DNA from: Gillisia sp. Hel_I_86
GTDB lineage: Bacteria; Bacteroidota; Bacteroidia; Flavobacteriales; Flavobacteriaceae
Direction: 5' to 3'
DNA length: 64,000 bases
Assembly (NCBI RefSeq): GCF_007827275.1
Contig: NZ_VISE01000001.1
Span: 3,100,001 to 3,164,000, forward strand
In this document: in pieces, positions 44,392-55,179 of the stretch
Layout: each line of letters opens with the position of its first letter
Numbering within the stretch: position 1 is the first letter of the stretch
Notes under the pieces: model-generated
Databases searched by the model: none
Seen by the model: only the letters and a program-made list of their open reading frames with translations
Told to the model about the DNA's origin: nothing
Translations under genes and position numbers: made by a program

Positions 44392-47384
44392 ATGTCTGGA
44401 AGAATGCATTTAAAAAAAATTTTCCTAACAGTCTTAGCGTTAAGTTTTATATCTACTAAATTAATTATAGCTCAGGAGCAGCAAGGAGAGGATTACTATA
44501 TTCAGGAATTACAAAAAATAGGTAAAGACCCAATTTCTCCTGAGGCTGCGGCATTCCAAACCTATGGCAATACCCCCGTTAATTATATAACTGGAACACC
44601 AAATGTAACTATTCCATTATATGAATTTAAAGGATTAGAAGCTAGTCTACCGGTAAATTTAAATTACGATGCATCAGGAGTAAAAGTAGAAGAACTTTCA
44701 AGTTGGGTAGGGCTAAAATGGAATCTAAACTTAGGTGGACGAATCGTTAGAATCGTTAATGGATTACCAGATGATTATATTTCCGGAGGTTCCTATAATA
44801 GTATATATAATCCTAATGTTTCCGAAGATATAATAGAATACAAGAGTTTAAATCAAAAATTTGAAAGTGTACTCCAGGCACAACAATATTTAAATTTCCT
44901 GTATGACATAAGTATGAACTTTATAGATTCCCAGCCTGATTACTATCAAATAAGTCTGCCAGGAATTTCTGAAAAATTTGTAATTGATATCAGTAGTCCG
45001 AACAAAGAGGCTCATGTTATTGGAAATCCAAGAATAAAAATTGAAAGATATTCTAATTCTTTGGAAAGTTCTACGAATGGTTGGTAACTTATGAAGATGG
45101 GACCAAGTATTATTTCAATAAGGGAGAAAAAACAAAAATGGATGGGGATGATGCTGTAACGAATGGAGCAACTAATGTAATTTATAATTCATCCTGGGTT
45201 CTAACAAAAATTATTTCTCCTAATGGAATGGATCAATACGATTTTAATTATTCGACACCGGGATATTGGGATACCGATGTTGTTCAATCAAATGCCTCGC
45301 GGGTAATTATAGATTTAATTGATAATTGCACGAATACAACTTATCCTGAAATAAATCCCCAATATCCTTCAGGCGGGTACTATATTGAACATCAGTTCCC
45401 AACACAAGTATTATACAATGGGAATTTAATCTTTAGCCTTACAAAAGGCATTCGCCATGATGTTCATACAGCAGCAGTAAATGGGAGATTAGATCAACTA
45501 TTAGTTTATAATACTAAAGGAGAAAGATTAAACAAAATAGTATTTAACAATGATGATTATTTCAATTTAGATGGGGGGGATAAAACTACAAAGTCTCCAT
45601 TTGATATTAGATTAAAGTTAAATAGTATAGATATTTATAGTAGTTCAGATGTAGATTTTCAGAGTTATTCATTTGTATATAATACTCCGGACTTTGTACC
45701 ATCAAGGTTATCTAAAAGTCAAGATTTAATTGGGTTATATAATGGAAAATCTAATAATGTTTTATATCCAAAAGCAATATTAGGTAGTTGTGTTTTTCAA
45801 GGTGCAAACAGAGATCCTGTTTCATCTAGTGCAGATAATGGAATATTGACAAAAATCACTTATCCTACTAGAGGCTTCACTCAATATTATTATGAAGGCA
45901 ATCGAGACGATAACAACAATTTAGAGCCAGGTCTTAGAATTTATAAAATTGAAGACTACAAAGAAACAGGTGATTTATTTAGCAAAAGAACTTATAGTTA
46001 CGTTAACGAACAGGGTCTCAAAAGCGGTCGAACCAATTCTTTACCAAGCTTGGTTTCTACTGTAACTTTTAACGGTCGAGACAATAACTCCTATCAAAGA
46101 CTAATTAGAAATTCTGGAATTCCCAAAGGTGAACTTCCTAATATTTATTACAAATCAGTAAAAGAAATAATTTACAATGAGAACGGGGAAAGCAACGGAT
46201 ATACTTTTTATAAATTTTATCCTGCAAGTTCTGGTATGCAATCCTGGATTGTTAGTCCTTATGAGAACTATATCAATTCCGACGTAGAAAGTGGCAAACC
46301 ACTATCAAATGATAGGTATTCTGAGGATAATTCTATGGTTTCGGAGGATACTTACAGTTATTTTAAGAATTATCAAGGTGTTTATACCGAAGGATTAGTT
46401 CTTTATTTAAATGAAAATTATAACAATAACGAAATCTTTATAAAAGATAATGGAACGTATTTCTCTATAGAAAGGCATCCTATTTATTGCGATAACCCCA
46501 CAGTGCGTTGTGCGTTACCCAATTATGTAACCAATTGGCAAAATTATTATGCTGGCCATATGGATAGAAAATATGGTCCTTTATTCTCCAGATCAGTTAA
46601 GGCAACAGGTAGTATCGGGAATATTGGTGCAATAACCAAAACTGAATTTTTCACAAACGGGCTTCAGTCCCAGTCCACCAAAGAATTTTCATATGACAGT
46701 TCGGTAGACTACCTATTAAGGAAAATTAAAAACACTTATGACAATCAAAATATCGAAGAGGAATTTTATTATTACCCAAAAGATAACATGGTAGGTGCTT
46801 CCCAAGAGCTTGTTAATAACAACTGTTTGTCAAAAATAGTAAAGACTGAAAAATTTTATAACCCTGTTACTTATTCATCAAATGAATTGGTGTTCAAAAA
46901 ACAATATGATTTTAAGGAATTATTTGCAGGTGGTCCAATCCTACCTTATAAGATATCTCTGTCTAAATCAGGAAATTTTGAAGAAAGAATTTTTCTGGAG
47001 TATTATAATAACGGCAGGTTAAGGGAAAGCTATCAGAACAATGGCCCTTCTTCCCTTTTTTTCTGGGATGATGATTATATCTATCCTATAGCATCAATAA
47101 AAAATGCAACCTCTTCTGAGGTAGCTGCTCAATTAGGAATTACTGTCAATCAGTTGGAAAACCTCGACGAGAATGATTTAAATTCAATTAATGGATTAAG
47201 AACTAATCTTTCTAAATCATATATAAATACCTATGAACAAAAATCGAGGGTAGGATTACTTTCATTGACGAATCCCAGAGGTCAAACCACATCTTATCAG
47301 TATGATAATCATAACCGTCTGAGTAAGATTGTAGACGAAATGAGTTATATAATTTCTGAATTTATTTATAATTTAAAAGATTAG
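44392..47384 (+). pseudogene. RHS-locus partner protein 2 (SpvB-like), one frameshift
   Basis: Two frames form one protein of about 1000 residues. The first (from 44392) has a signal peptide, SPEAAAFQTYGNTPVNYITG and VEELSSWVGLKWNLNLGG as in the 36173 protein, and stops at 45087. The second picks up at about 45075 with WLVTYEDGTKYYF and continues to 47384, ending in a YD-type repeat (TTSYQYDNHNRLSKIVDE). The junction lies at 45060-45080. Only one shift in an otherwise intact gene means it may be a sequencing error, a recent mutation or phase variation. The RHS gene follows 3 bases after its stop. Confidence 0.8.
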
Positions 47385-47387
47385 ATT

Positions 47388-50300
47388 ATGTTTTCAAAGT
47401 GTGTAAAAACTGCTTTATTCTTAACATTCCTTCTTATATGCTTTAAAGATTATGCACAGTCGTATAGCTTAAAATATCACAGGATGATTTACATAGGTTC
47501 GAATCAAACAGATGCATTGCAATATTGCAATCAAACCATAAGCGGTCTGGAAGTAGAATCCAGACTGGATGTTCCTAATGCCATACCCGTAGGGACCATT
47601 ATAGAAACAACCACATTTTCAGGAAGTATCTCATATTATCAAATAAGTTATTCTTCAGCCAGTGATAATACAAGTTTAAATTTATACAAAGGCTCAGTAA
47701 CAAATTTAGATGTTTGTGCCAGTCATCAGGGGCCGATATTTAGTAATCGAAATTATACATTAGTTAAAAACTATCAAAGGGCATTGCAATCGTCCAGTGA
47801 ATCAAAAGAAGATATGATTTCTCAAGTTGTATATTATGATGGTTTGGGAAGACCGGAACAGTATATTGATATTGAGCAATCTCCTGGAGGAGCAGATATT
47901 GTGCGACCTGTTGAATATGATGGTAGAGGTTATAAAAAATATAGTTACCTGTCCTATCCAGCTGACTCTTTAGTAGGTAATTATAGGGAAAATGCCTCAA
48001 ACGAAATTGAAAATTATTATTATAATAACTATTCTCAAGATTTTCCATCGGCAACATCTTCTGCTGGAATTAACATTTTTAGTGAAACCGACTTTGAAGC
48101 CTCTCCACTTAATAAACCAATTAAACAATCGGCACCAGGTGAAACTTGGAAAATGGGAAGCGGTCAAGAGATTGAATATAAGTATCAGGTAAATGAAGCA
48201 AATGAGGTTCGAATGTACCGGGTAAATTTTTCTAACGGTAATACAGAGTTGCCAATACTTGCGGTAGGGACTTCCACTTACCATCCGGCGGGCACCTTAT
48301 ATAAAACTATTATAAAGGATGAAAACCACTCTTCAGGAACATTACATACTATGGAAGAATTTAAAAATAAAATGGGACAGGTTGTACTCAAACGTACTTA
48401 CGGTAGTTCTGATGTTAATATGGATGGAGATACTTTAGATGCAGGAGAAACAAATTCCATTCATGACACCTATTTTATTTATGATCGTTTTGGAAATTTA
48501 AGTTTTGTATTGCCTCCCAAAACAGATTCTCAAAATGGAATTCCCAATTTAACGGAATTAAAGGAATTGGTTTATCAGTATAAATACGATAGTCGAAATA
48601 GATTGATTGAAAAAAAAATACCCGGCAAATATTGGGAGTTCATAGTGTATAATACTTTAGATCAACCTATTTTAATTCAGGATGCAAATTTAGATGCACA
48701 GAATAAATGGTTGTTTACAAAATATGATGGCTTTGGCAGACCTATTATTACTGGAATTTTTACAAATTCATCTTCTCGACCTTCCCTTCAACTCGTTGTG
48801 GATAATTTTTACGCAAACAATTATACCAAAGCTTGGGAGGAAAAAACTACCAGCGCTACCTATAATTATTATACTAACAATAGTTACCCAACTACTGGAG
48901 CAGAAGTACTCACTTTAAATTATTACGACAACTACACCTTCGATGCTACAGGGAATGGTTTGAAATTACCATCTGGAACCCTGATCTTTGGAAAGGCGGT
49001 AAGCTATGATGTTAAGGGGCTTCCTACCGGTAGTCGTATAAAAATTTTAGATCAAAGCACAAGTGAGTGGGTTACCACTGTTATACATTATGATGATAAA
49101 GGTCGTGCAATTTATACTGGCAGCTACAACGATTTGTTGCTAGTAAAAGAAACTGTGAAAAATGAGTTGGATTTTCCGGGAGATGTAATAGGAACACAAA
49201 CCTATCATAGGCGCAGTTCAGATCCATCCATTGCAACCACCGATTATTTTGAGTACGATCATGCCAAACGTTTAACTAAACATACCCAACAAATTAATGA
49301 AGGAGCTATAGAAGTGATCGCTTCCAATACCTATGATGAGTTGGGACAATTGGTAGAAAAAGGAGTTGGGAATGTCGAGACCAGTGTTAACAGGCTTCAG
49401 GACATTGCCTATAGCTATAATATAAGAGGTTGGTTAAAACAAATAAACAACCCGGCCAGTTTGGGAACGAACTTGTTTGGCTTTAAGATAGGATATAATG
49501 AAGGAATTAATCCATTATATAATGGAAACATTGCATTAACTCAATGGAAAACAGCTAATACAGACAGTAGTTTAAAAACCTATGACTATACCTATGATGC
49601 TTTGAATAGAATTACCACTGCAACAGATAATATCAGCCGTTACAATTTAAGTGGTATGGCATATGATAAAAATGGTAATATCACTAACTTAACCAGAAAA
49701 GGACATATTGTAGCCAATCCGGTTTCAACTAATAGCACAGATTTTGGCACTATGGACGTATTGTCCTATAACTACGAAACTAATAGTAATAAGTTAATAA
49801 ATGTAACCGATGCAATTCTTTCGATACCTGGCGATGGTGGTTTTAAGGACGGCAATAAATCTGGAAACGACTACACCTACGATACCAATGGCAACTTAAC
49901 ATCCGATGCCAATAAAGGGATACCAACCAACGGGATCATTTACAACCATCTCAACCTTCCCACAAGTGTCACGCTACCGGGTGGAACAATTTCGTATATT
50001 TACGATGCAACGGGAGTAAAACAACGAAAAGTGGCAGCAGGAACAACTACAGACTATGCAGGGAATTACATTTACCAAAATGGTAGCTTACAGTTCTTTA
50101 ACCATCCAGAAGGCTATGTGGAATATGATGGAGGTAGTTTTAATTATATTTATAACTATACAGACCACTTAGGCAACATTAGGTTAAGCTATATAAATAC
50201 TGGGACTTCCAGTTCTCCGAATGTTCAAATTAGTAAAGAGAATAACTATTATCCCTTTGGATTGACCCACTCAGGCTATAACGGTGGAACCAATGGCCTA

Positions 50301-51164
50301 GGGAATGCGGCAGCTAAAAAATATAAATTTGGTGGGAAAGAATTACAGGACGATAATATTTCTGGTAACAGCCTGGACTGGTATGACTTCTCAGCCAGAA
50401 ACTATGACCCTGCTTTGGGTAGATGGATGAATCCTGACCCGCTTTCAGATGAATTTCCGAACTGGTCTCCTTACACTTTTACGAATGACAACCCTATATT
50501 TTTTACTGATCCAACTGGTTTAGCACCAGAAACTATTTATGAAAATAGCATTACTGGTGCAACTGTAGAAGTCGATGATGGAGTTGATAAAACAATTGTT
50601 GTAGATGAAAAAGGTTTTGAAAAAGCAAAGAAATACTCTAAAAAAGGAGAAGTAAATAAAGAAAACTATACTCCTGAAGAATTTTCTGAATATGAAAGTT
50701 TCTATAATAATCAGCTTTACGGAGAAACTTCGAAAGATAGAATTTCTAATATTTTAGATTATCTTAAAGATGGGTTAGTTGAACAATTATTAGATTCAGG
50801 TTTAAAAAATCCTTATCAAGATGTTGCGATAATTGAAGATTATGGCTTACTTTCAGGAGGTGGAAAAAATGTAGCTAAAGGTACTGGTAAAATAATAAAG
50901 GCTGCAAATGGTCTTGAAATAAATGGTTTTGTAAAACATGGTTTAAATCGTATTATACAACGAGGAGTAAGTCCAGGAAGTATTTTAGATGCTTTAAAAA
51001 ACCCATTGAAAGTTGGTGAAGTTGTTATAGATAAATTAGGCAGACAGAGTCAAAGATTTATTGGTCAATTTGGTGAAATTGTAGTTAATCCCAAGACAGG
51101 TAAAATTATTTCAGGTAATCCAACAGCATCAAAAAAAGCAGCTCGCTTACTTAAAAGAAAATGA
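47388..51164 (+). CDS. RHS-repeat polymorphic toxin protein 2, BECR/DUF4258-like C-terminus
   Basis: The 1258 residues have a signal peptide (about 1-24), a DUF6443-like region (VYYDGLGRPEQYIDIE) and numerous YD/RHS repeats. The core ends with DPALGRWMNPDPLSDEFPNW at about residue 1005-1025, then DPTGLAP. The tail of about 210 residues is unrelated to RHS protein 1. Its last 80 residues (FVKHGLNRIIQRGVSPGSIL, then DKLGRQSQRFIGQFGEIVVN and PKTGKI) follow the H--R---RG-S pattern and GR-s-hairpin of DUF4258/BECR-fold RNase-type toxins. Activity on RNA is therefore a reasonable guess. The next gene overlaps by 4 bases and is the candidate immunity gene. Confidence 0.85.
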   Translation: MFSKCVKTALFLTFLLICFKDYAQSYSLKYHRMIYIGSNQTDALQYCNQTISGLEVESRLDVPNAIPVGTIIETTTFSGSISYYQISYSSASDNTSLNLYKGSVTNLDVCASHQGPIFSNRNYTLVKNYQRALQSSSESKEDMISQVVYYDGLGRPEQYIDIEQSPGGADIVRPVEYDGRGYKKYSYLSYPADSLVGNYRENASNEIENYYYNNYSQDFPSATSSAGINIFSETDFEASPLNKPIKQSAPGETWKMGSGQEIEYKYQVNEANEVRMYRVNFSNGNTELPILAVGTSTYHPAGTLYKTIIKDENHSSGTLHTMEEFKNKMGQVVLKRTYGSSDVNMDGDTLDAGETNSIHDTYFIYDRFGNLSFVLPPKTDSQNGIPNLTELKELVYQYKYDSRNRLIEKKIPGKYWEFIVYNTLDQPILIQDANLDAQNKWLFTKYDGFGRPIITGIFTNSSSRPSLQLVVDNFYANNYTKAWEEKTTSATYNYYTNNSYPTTGAEVLTLNYYDNYTFDATGNGLKLPSGTLIFGKAVSYDVKGLPTGSRIKILDQSTSEWVTTVIHYDDKGRAIYTGSYNDLLLVKETVKNELDFPGDVIGTQTYHRRSSDPSIATTDYFEYDHAKRLTKHTQQINEGAIEVIASNTYDELGQLVEKGVGNVETSVNRLQDIAYSYNIRGWLKQINNPASLGTNLFGFKIGYNEGINPLYNGNIALTQWKTANTDSSLKTYDYTYDALNRITTATDNISRYNLSGMAYDKNGNITNLTRKGHIVANPVSTNSTDFGTMDVLSYNYETNSNKLINVTDAILSIPGDGGFKDGNKSGNDYTYDTNGNLTSDANKGIPTNGIIYNHLNLPTSVTLPGGTISYIYDATGVKQRKVAAGTTTDYAGNYIYQNGSLQFFNHPEGYVEYDGGSFNYIYNYTDHLGNIRLSYINTGTSSSPNVQISKENNYYPFGLTHSGYNGGTNGLGNAAAKKYKFGGKELQDDNISGNSLDWYDFSARNYDPALGRWMNPDPLSDEFPNWSPYTFTNDNPIFFTDPTGLAPETIYENSITGATVEVDDGVDKTIVVDEKGFEKAKKYSKKGEVNKENYTPEEFSEYESFYNNQLYGETSKDRISNILDYLKDGLVEQLLDSGLKNPYQDVAIIEDYGLLSGGGKNVAKGTGKIIKAANGLEINGFVKHGLNRIIQRGVSPGSILDALKNPLKVGEVVIDKLGRQSQRFIGQFGEIVVNPKTGKIISGNPTASKKAARLLKRK

Positions 51165-51433
51165 GAATGGAAGTTAGATTAAAGAAAAACACAATAGATT
51201 ATCTTCTCAATGCATTAAATAGGGAGAATGAAGATATTTTCTTACAACTTAAGTTGAATGAAAAAAGTATTTTGGATTCTGCTGGATACAACTTTAAAAT
51301 TGAAGAAGATTTGGCTGATGTGATTCGGGATTGGGCAATGGACAAACAACAAATTGTTGGTTTTGATGAAGATTATGAACTAACCAATGAGGGAGAAATG
51401 CTTCAAGAAATCATTGATAAATTTTATACTTGA
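51161..51433 (+). CDS. Candidate immunity protein for RHS toxin 2
   Basis: The 90 residues are acidic and helical (EEDLADVIRDWAMDKQQIVG, FDEDYELTNEGEML). Its ATG overlaps the RHS stop (ATGA), the usual toxin-immunity coupling. An acidic surface suits a partner of a basic RNase tail such as the Lys-rich end of RHS protein 2. No named family recognised. Confidence 0.65.
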   Translation: MRMEVRLKKNTIDYLLNALNRENEDIFLQLKLNEKSILDSAGYNFKIEEDLADVIRDWAMDKQQIVGFDEDYELTNEGEMLQEIIDKFYT

Positions 51434-52079
51434 TTTTAAAAAGTATAAGTCAGCCTTATCAATTTGACTCAATTCATAGTAAGAACCATTCAAAGTGAAA
51501 CGTGGCGAAGGCAAATGATATTTTTGTATAATTAGGTTTCAAGATGTCTTTAATTTTGAGTTATAAAGGAGATTATACAATATTTTATAAAATGAGAATA
51601 TTTAAGGCAGAAATGTCTATAAAATTAAGGATTCTTTTAAAGAGCATTTAGGGTTCCAAGTAACTGGAAATCAAATAATATATTAAGACTAAAAGAAAAA
51701 GATTTCATAAAAGGTCAAAACTTCAAGAATGTTTCATGGGATAGTTCAGATTTCTTCTGTCCGTAGGAAACCATAATAATTATTTGTACCCAAATAATCA
51801 AGTATTTATTTACTTCAAATGATATAAGTAGTTTAGCTTGCCAAGATATAAATACGTTGAAATGGTATTATATTTTATTTTTAACTGATTCATTTAATTG
51901 TTTTCCGAAATTTGTTTCTTGGAAATTCTTGAATTTCTGACAGATTATATAAATTTAAAAACCTAAAAAGGTGATTTTTTAGAATATAGCGATAAAATTA
52001 ATTTTCGTAGATACAGTGTCACCAAACACTGCACATACTAGAATTTTTAATAGAACAAGAGTAATGGAAATGGTAAGAA
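51434..52079. other. Intergenic region, possible decayed toxin debris
   Basis: AT-rich with stops in all frames. Short plus-strand pieces around 51640-51770 (KEHLGFQVTGNQIIY and WDSSDFF in changing frames) look like traces of a lost coding tail, perhaps an old RHS C-terminus. I cannot assign it. Confidence 0.3.
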
Positions 52080-52740
52080 AATTTGCCCCGCAGGGCGGGA
52101 CGGATTTGAGAAGCAAGAGGGTAACACGCAGAGCGCTGTTACATATTCATAAATCATTGATTATCAGTATTTTACATTGTTTTAAATTTTCTTTTTTCAC
52201 TGAATTTGCGTCAAATGCTCTGGAAAACCCTATAAACAGGCTTATTTTTGCGTCAAACATTCCTAAAAAAGAATTTTGGGCTAAATTTCAAAACAGTCCT
52301 CATCATATTCCCTTGCATTTAATTTCGGGAAAAAAATTCGTCCAAAGGTCTTGGACACGAGCCAAAATAATTTAATATTGTATGGATTGATGGAATAAAC
52401 TTTTAGCTCAAGTCCGCTTGTTTCGAACTGTAAACTATACTTTGTGTAAAGAACCCGATCTTCACTTCTTAAACTTTATAATGCTTTCAAAGAATTACCT
52501 TTTGATACCAAAAAAAAAGGATCTAAAATTAGCGGCCTGCATAAAGCCGCTTTGCTTTTTTATAAGGCCTTTCCTAATTTCAGATCCTAAGAAGATGCAG
52601 CATCAAAAGGTAATGCATACAACTCTGAAAGAAGTAAATGAAAAAGCACAGAAAGCATATTATTAGATCTGTACTTGGAAAACACAAAAGGAAAATGCTC
52701 CAGGTAAAAAAAGTAAATGAAGTCTTAAATTTTTAAGATT
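52080..52740 (+). repeat. Long non-coding repeat C, copy 3
   Basis: Blocks: AGCAAGAGGGTAACACGCAG (about 52110), a TTTGCGTCAAA-type pair, GGACACGAGCCAAAA / TTTTAGCTCAAGTCC (52353-52367, 52401-52415), GTAAAGAACCCGATCTTCAC, GCGGCCTGCATAAAGCCGC hairpin and TATAAGGCC, CATCAAAAGGTAATGCATAC, CACAAAAGGAAAATGCTCCA. Open frames inside it (for example 52016-52375) read the repeat and are not called. Confidence 0.65.
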
Positions 52741-53125
52741 TAGTTTCCTTATTTAATTCTAGAATATAAATAAATCGCATTTCTGAAAAGGGATATAATA
52801 TTAGGAGTAACTAAAAGAGGGAAGTGAAAATTTTAAGAGGACGTAGTCAGTGGCAATGGTCGATAGAATTGCTAAATCTATCCTTCTGCTAACATCATAT
52901 TCGTTTATGGCAAAAATGGAGGCTTTATCGTATATATTCTTACAAACATGGAAACACCTGGAAAATAAATGTAAGAACTGAATAATTTGGATTTCTCAGA
53001 TTTTTTCATCTGTAATGGGAACTCAAAAAAAACTTACCTATTTACTTTCGATTTAAATCCAACTAAATATAGAAATAATTCCATTATTTAAAATTTCAAA
53101 AAAATTAAATATAAAAGCCAGAAAA
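52741..53125. other. Intergenic region before the ChW lipoprotein
   Basis: AT-rich. A 41-codon frame from an ATG at 52856 (MVDRIAKSILLLTSYSF...) is the only open stretch, and I see no support for it as a gene. Confidence 0.25.
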
Positions 53126-53148
53126 CAACCTTACTATTTGTACGGTTA
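53126..53148. promoter_or_regulatory. Inverted repeat, copy 3 (CAACCTTA-N7-TACGGTTA)
   Basis: The right arm and 7-base spacing are as in copies at 36082 and 44299; the left arm has one core mismatch (CCTTA for CCGTA). It is 51 bases upstream of the likely start of the lipoprotein gene. Confidence 0.45.
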
Positions 53149-53199
53149 ATAAGGTAACATCCTTATTAAATATTTATAAGTTTGTTTAAAATTAAAATT

Positions 53200-53922
53200 A
53201 TGAGAAAATTATTTACAATTCTTTTATCCACTTTTTTTTATTCAATCATTTTTATTTCATGCAGTACAGAGCAAGAAGAGAATTTGGAATTAGAAAAGCA
53301 GCAAACCAAAGAGTATTTTTACTTGAAAAATGCTGACGGTTCAGTAGTTATAAATATTGAACCAGAAATGAGAAATTTAACTTTTGAAGATCTAAAATCT
53401 CATAACAGAATTGAAGATGCGAAAGCATTTTTAAATACGTATGACAAACAGGGATTTTTAATACCGAAAAAACCTAAAAGTAAACCAGAGCAAGGGCCTC
53501 AAAAAATCACAGATTTTTATTATGGTTATCATGTAGAGGAATATGGTTGGTCTTCATTTAGTGACCCTGTAGCAGATTCTTCACCGAATGAATATTTTTT
53601 AGGGACAATTGCTGAAAGTAAAAGATTAGAAGCGTTTTATTTAAATTTGAATGGTTTGGATATATGCTACGAAGCTCATTTAACCCTTGTTGGATGGCAA
53701 GGAACTAAATGTAAGGGAAGTACAGCAGGTACGACTGGACAACAACGACAAATTGAAGCAATTAGAGTATATTTCAATGATGGAAGTGGAATTGCTTATT
53801 ATAAATCTTATATTGAAAATCGAGGATGGGAAAGCTCTTGGAGTACTAATGGTGCAATATCAGGCACTACAAATCAAGATTTAAGATTAGAAGGTTTTAA
53901 GGTTAGATTTTATTTTTACTAA
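53200..53922 (+). CDS. Lipoprotein with three ChW-like (hydrophobic W) repeats
   Basis: I start it at the ATG at 53200 (MRKLFTILL), because this gives a clean lipoprotein signal with lipobox FISC; the frame opens at 53182. After a Glu/Lys-rich linker there are three repeats of about 45 residues with the pattern Y-x-H/Y-V----GW---...-GT---.-RLEA (YHVEEYGW/SKRLEAF; LTLVGW/QRQIEAI; IENRGW/DLRLEGF). This matches the clostridial hydrophobic-W repeat, thought to mediate surface or carbohydrate contacts. It is probably exposed at the outer membrane. A strong terminator follows. The upstream inverted repeat links it to the RHS loci. Confidence 0.75.
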   Translation: MRKLFTILLSTFFYSIIFISCSTEQEENLELEKQQTKEYFYLKNADGSVVINIEPEMRNLTFEDLKSHNRIEDAKAFLNTYDKQGFLIPKKPKSKPEQGPQKITDFYYGYHVEEYGWSSFSDPVADSSPNEYFLGTIAESKRLEAFYLNLNGLDICYEAHLTLVGWQGTKCKGSTAGTTGQQRQIEAIRVYFNDGSGIAYYKSYIENRGWESSWSTNGAISGTTNQDLRLEGFKVRFYFY

Positions 53923-53962
53923 TTTATGGTTTGGATGAATTAATGTAGTCCAAAGTGATTAA

Positions 53963-53996
53963 AAATCAACTATTCTAATTTTAGAATAGTTGATTT
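53963..53996 (+). terminator. Rho-independent terminator of the ChW lipoprotein
   Basis: AAATCAACTATTCTAA and TTAGAATAGTTGATTT are exact complements around a 2-base centre (effectively 14-bp stem with a small loop), 40 bases after the stop. Confidence 0.75.
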
Positions 53997-54081
53997 AAAT
54001 GAATTATTATTTTCAAAATTTGACTAATTTTACCGATAATCTATGTGAATAATAGATTCATTAAAGCATTAAAATTCCTAT

Positions 54082-54726
54082 ATGGATTATAAAAATAAAT
54101 CAAAGAAATATTATAATAATCAACGGACAGAAATGTCTGCATATTTACCATCATTTGCTAATAAAATTATTGATATAGGCTGTGGAGATGGAGCTTTTGG
54201 GAGCACTTTGAAAAAGAATGCGAATGTTGAAGTGTGGGGAATTGAATTAATGCAAGAGGAAGCCATGAAAGCATCAAAAAAACTTGATAAAGTGTTAGCA
54301 GGTAATTGCGAAACATTGATGCATGAACTACCTAATGATTATTTCGACGCTATTTATTTCAATGATGTATTGGAACATATGGTAAATCCTTATGAAGTTT
54401 TAAAATTTATTAAATCAAAATTATCTCCAAATGGGGTTATCATTAGTTCTATCCCAAACATGCGACATTATAAAACTTTTAAGAATTTAGTAATAGATAA
54501 AAAATGGACATACACAGATAGTGGAACTATGGATTTTACTCATTTAAGATTTTTTACCACTAAAAGTATTCAAGAAATGTATTTAAATCTTGGTTTTGAG
54601 ATAGTTACTCATAAGGGAATTCAAAAAACAAAGTCCATAAAACCGTATCTTTATAATATTCCACTATTATTCTCTGCAATGGATATTTTTTATTTACAGT
54701 TTGCCACAGTAGTAAAAGTTAGTTAA
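54082..54726 (+). CDS. Class I SAM-dependent methyltransferase
   Basis: The 214 residues have motif I IIDIGCGDGAFG (D31-G33-x-G35-x-G37), an acidic end of beta-2 (WGIELMQEEA) and the post-motif FDAIYFNDVLEHM, typical of Methyltransf_11/23-type small-molecule or glycan methyltransferases, with SIPNMRHYKTF in the substrate half. It is cytosolic with a complete fold. It stands alone between the lipoprotein and repeat C copy 4. Such genes in Bacteroidetes are often in O-antigen clusters; here there are no glycosyltransferases, so it is probably a displaced accessory gene. Substrate unknown. Confidence 0.8.
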   Translation: MDYKNKSKKYYNNQRTEMSAYLPSFANKIIDIGCGDGAFGSTLKKNANVEVWGIELMQEEAMKASKKLDKVLAGNCETLMHELPNDYFDAIYFNDVLEHMVNPYEVLKFIKSKLSPNGVIISSIPNMRHYKTFKNLVIDKKWTYTDSGTMDFTHLRFFTTKSIQEMYLNLGFEIVTHKGIQKTKSIKPYLYNIPLLFSAMDIFYLQFATVVKVS

Positions 54727-55179
54727 GATATATGTGAGATAGATTTAAGGCAATAATATTTAATAATAACTTTTCTACGGAAACATTTGCCGAACTTTTT
54801 TGATTAGATCAATTTTTAAACACCCGCTTAATTAATTTTTTCCAATCACATTACATTAAAAATATTCTTTTTTTTTAAAAGTATTAGATCTTAAAACAAT
54901 AAATTCTATGTATTACAGTATATTCTATAAAATAAGAAGGATAAAAAAATAGACTTATTATAAAACTAATTTTATTTTAATATTTAAAGTCAATCAACAT
55001 AATTGATAAGGGAATTTTCTATATCTGATTGAATATCTTGTTTTTTTTTAAAAAAATTATCTCAAACACTTTTATAACCTCCATTTCAGGGTTTAAAATT
55101 TTGTGAAATACTTGTTTCTACGAATAAATAGTTTATTTATTTTATTAAATGTCATTTGCAACTCACCCCATTTCCTTTC
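54727..55179. other. AT-rich intergenic region
   Basis: I see no gene, no repeat shared with the window and no clear terminator. Long T and A tracts dominate. Confidence 0.3.

Noticed and set aside
52016-52666. Two ORFs of 119 and 82 codons
   Set aside because: They read through repeat C copy 3; the same DNA in copies 2 and 4 has stops, so it is not selected as protein.
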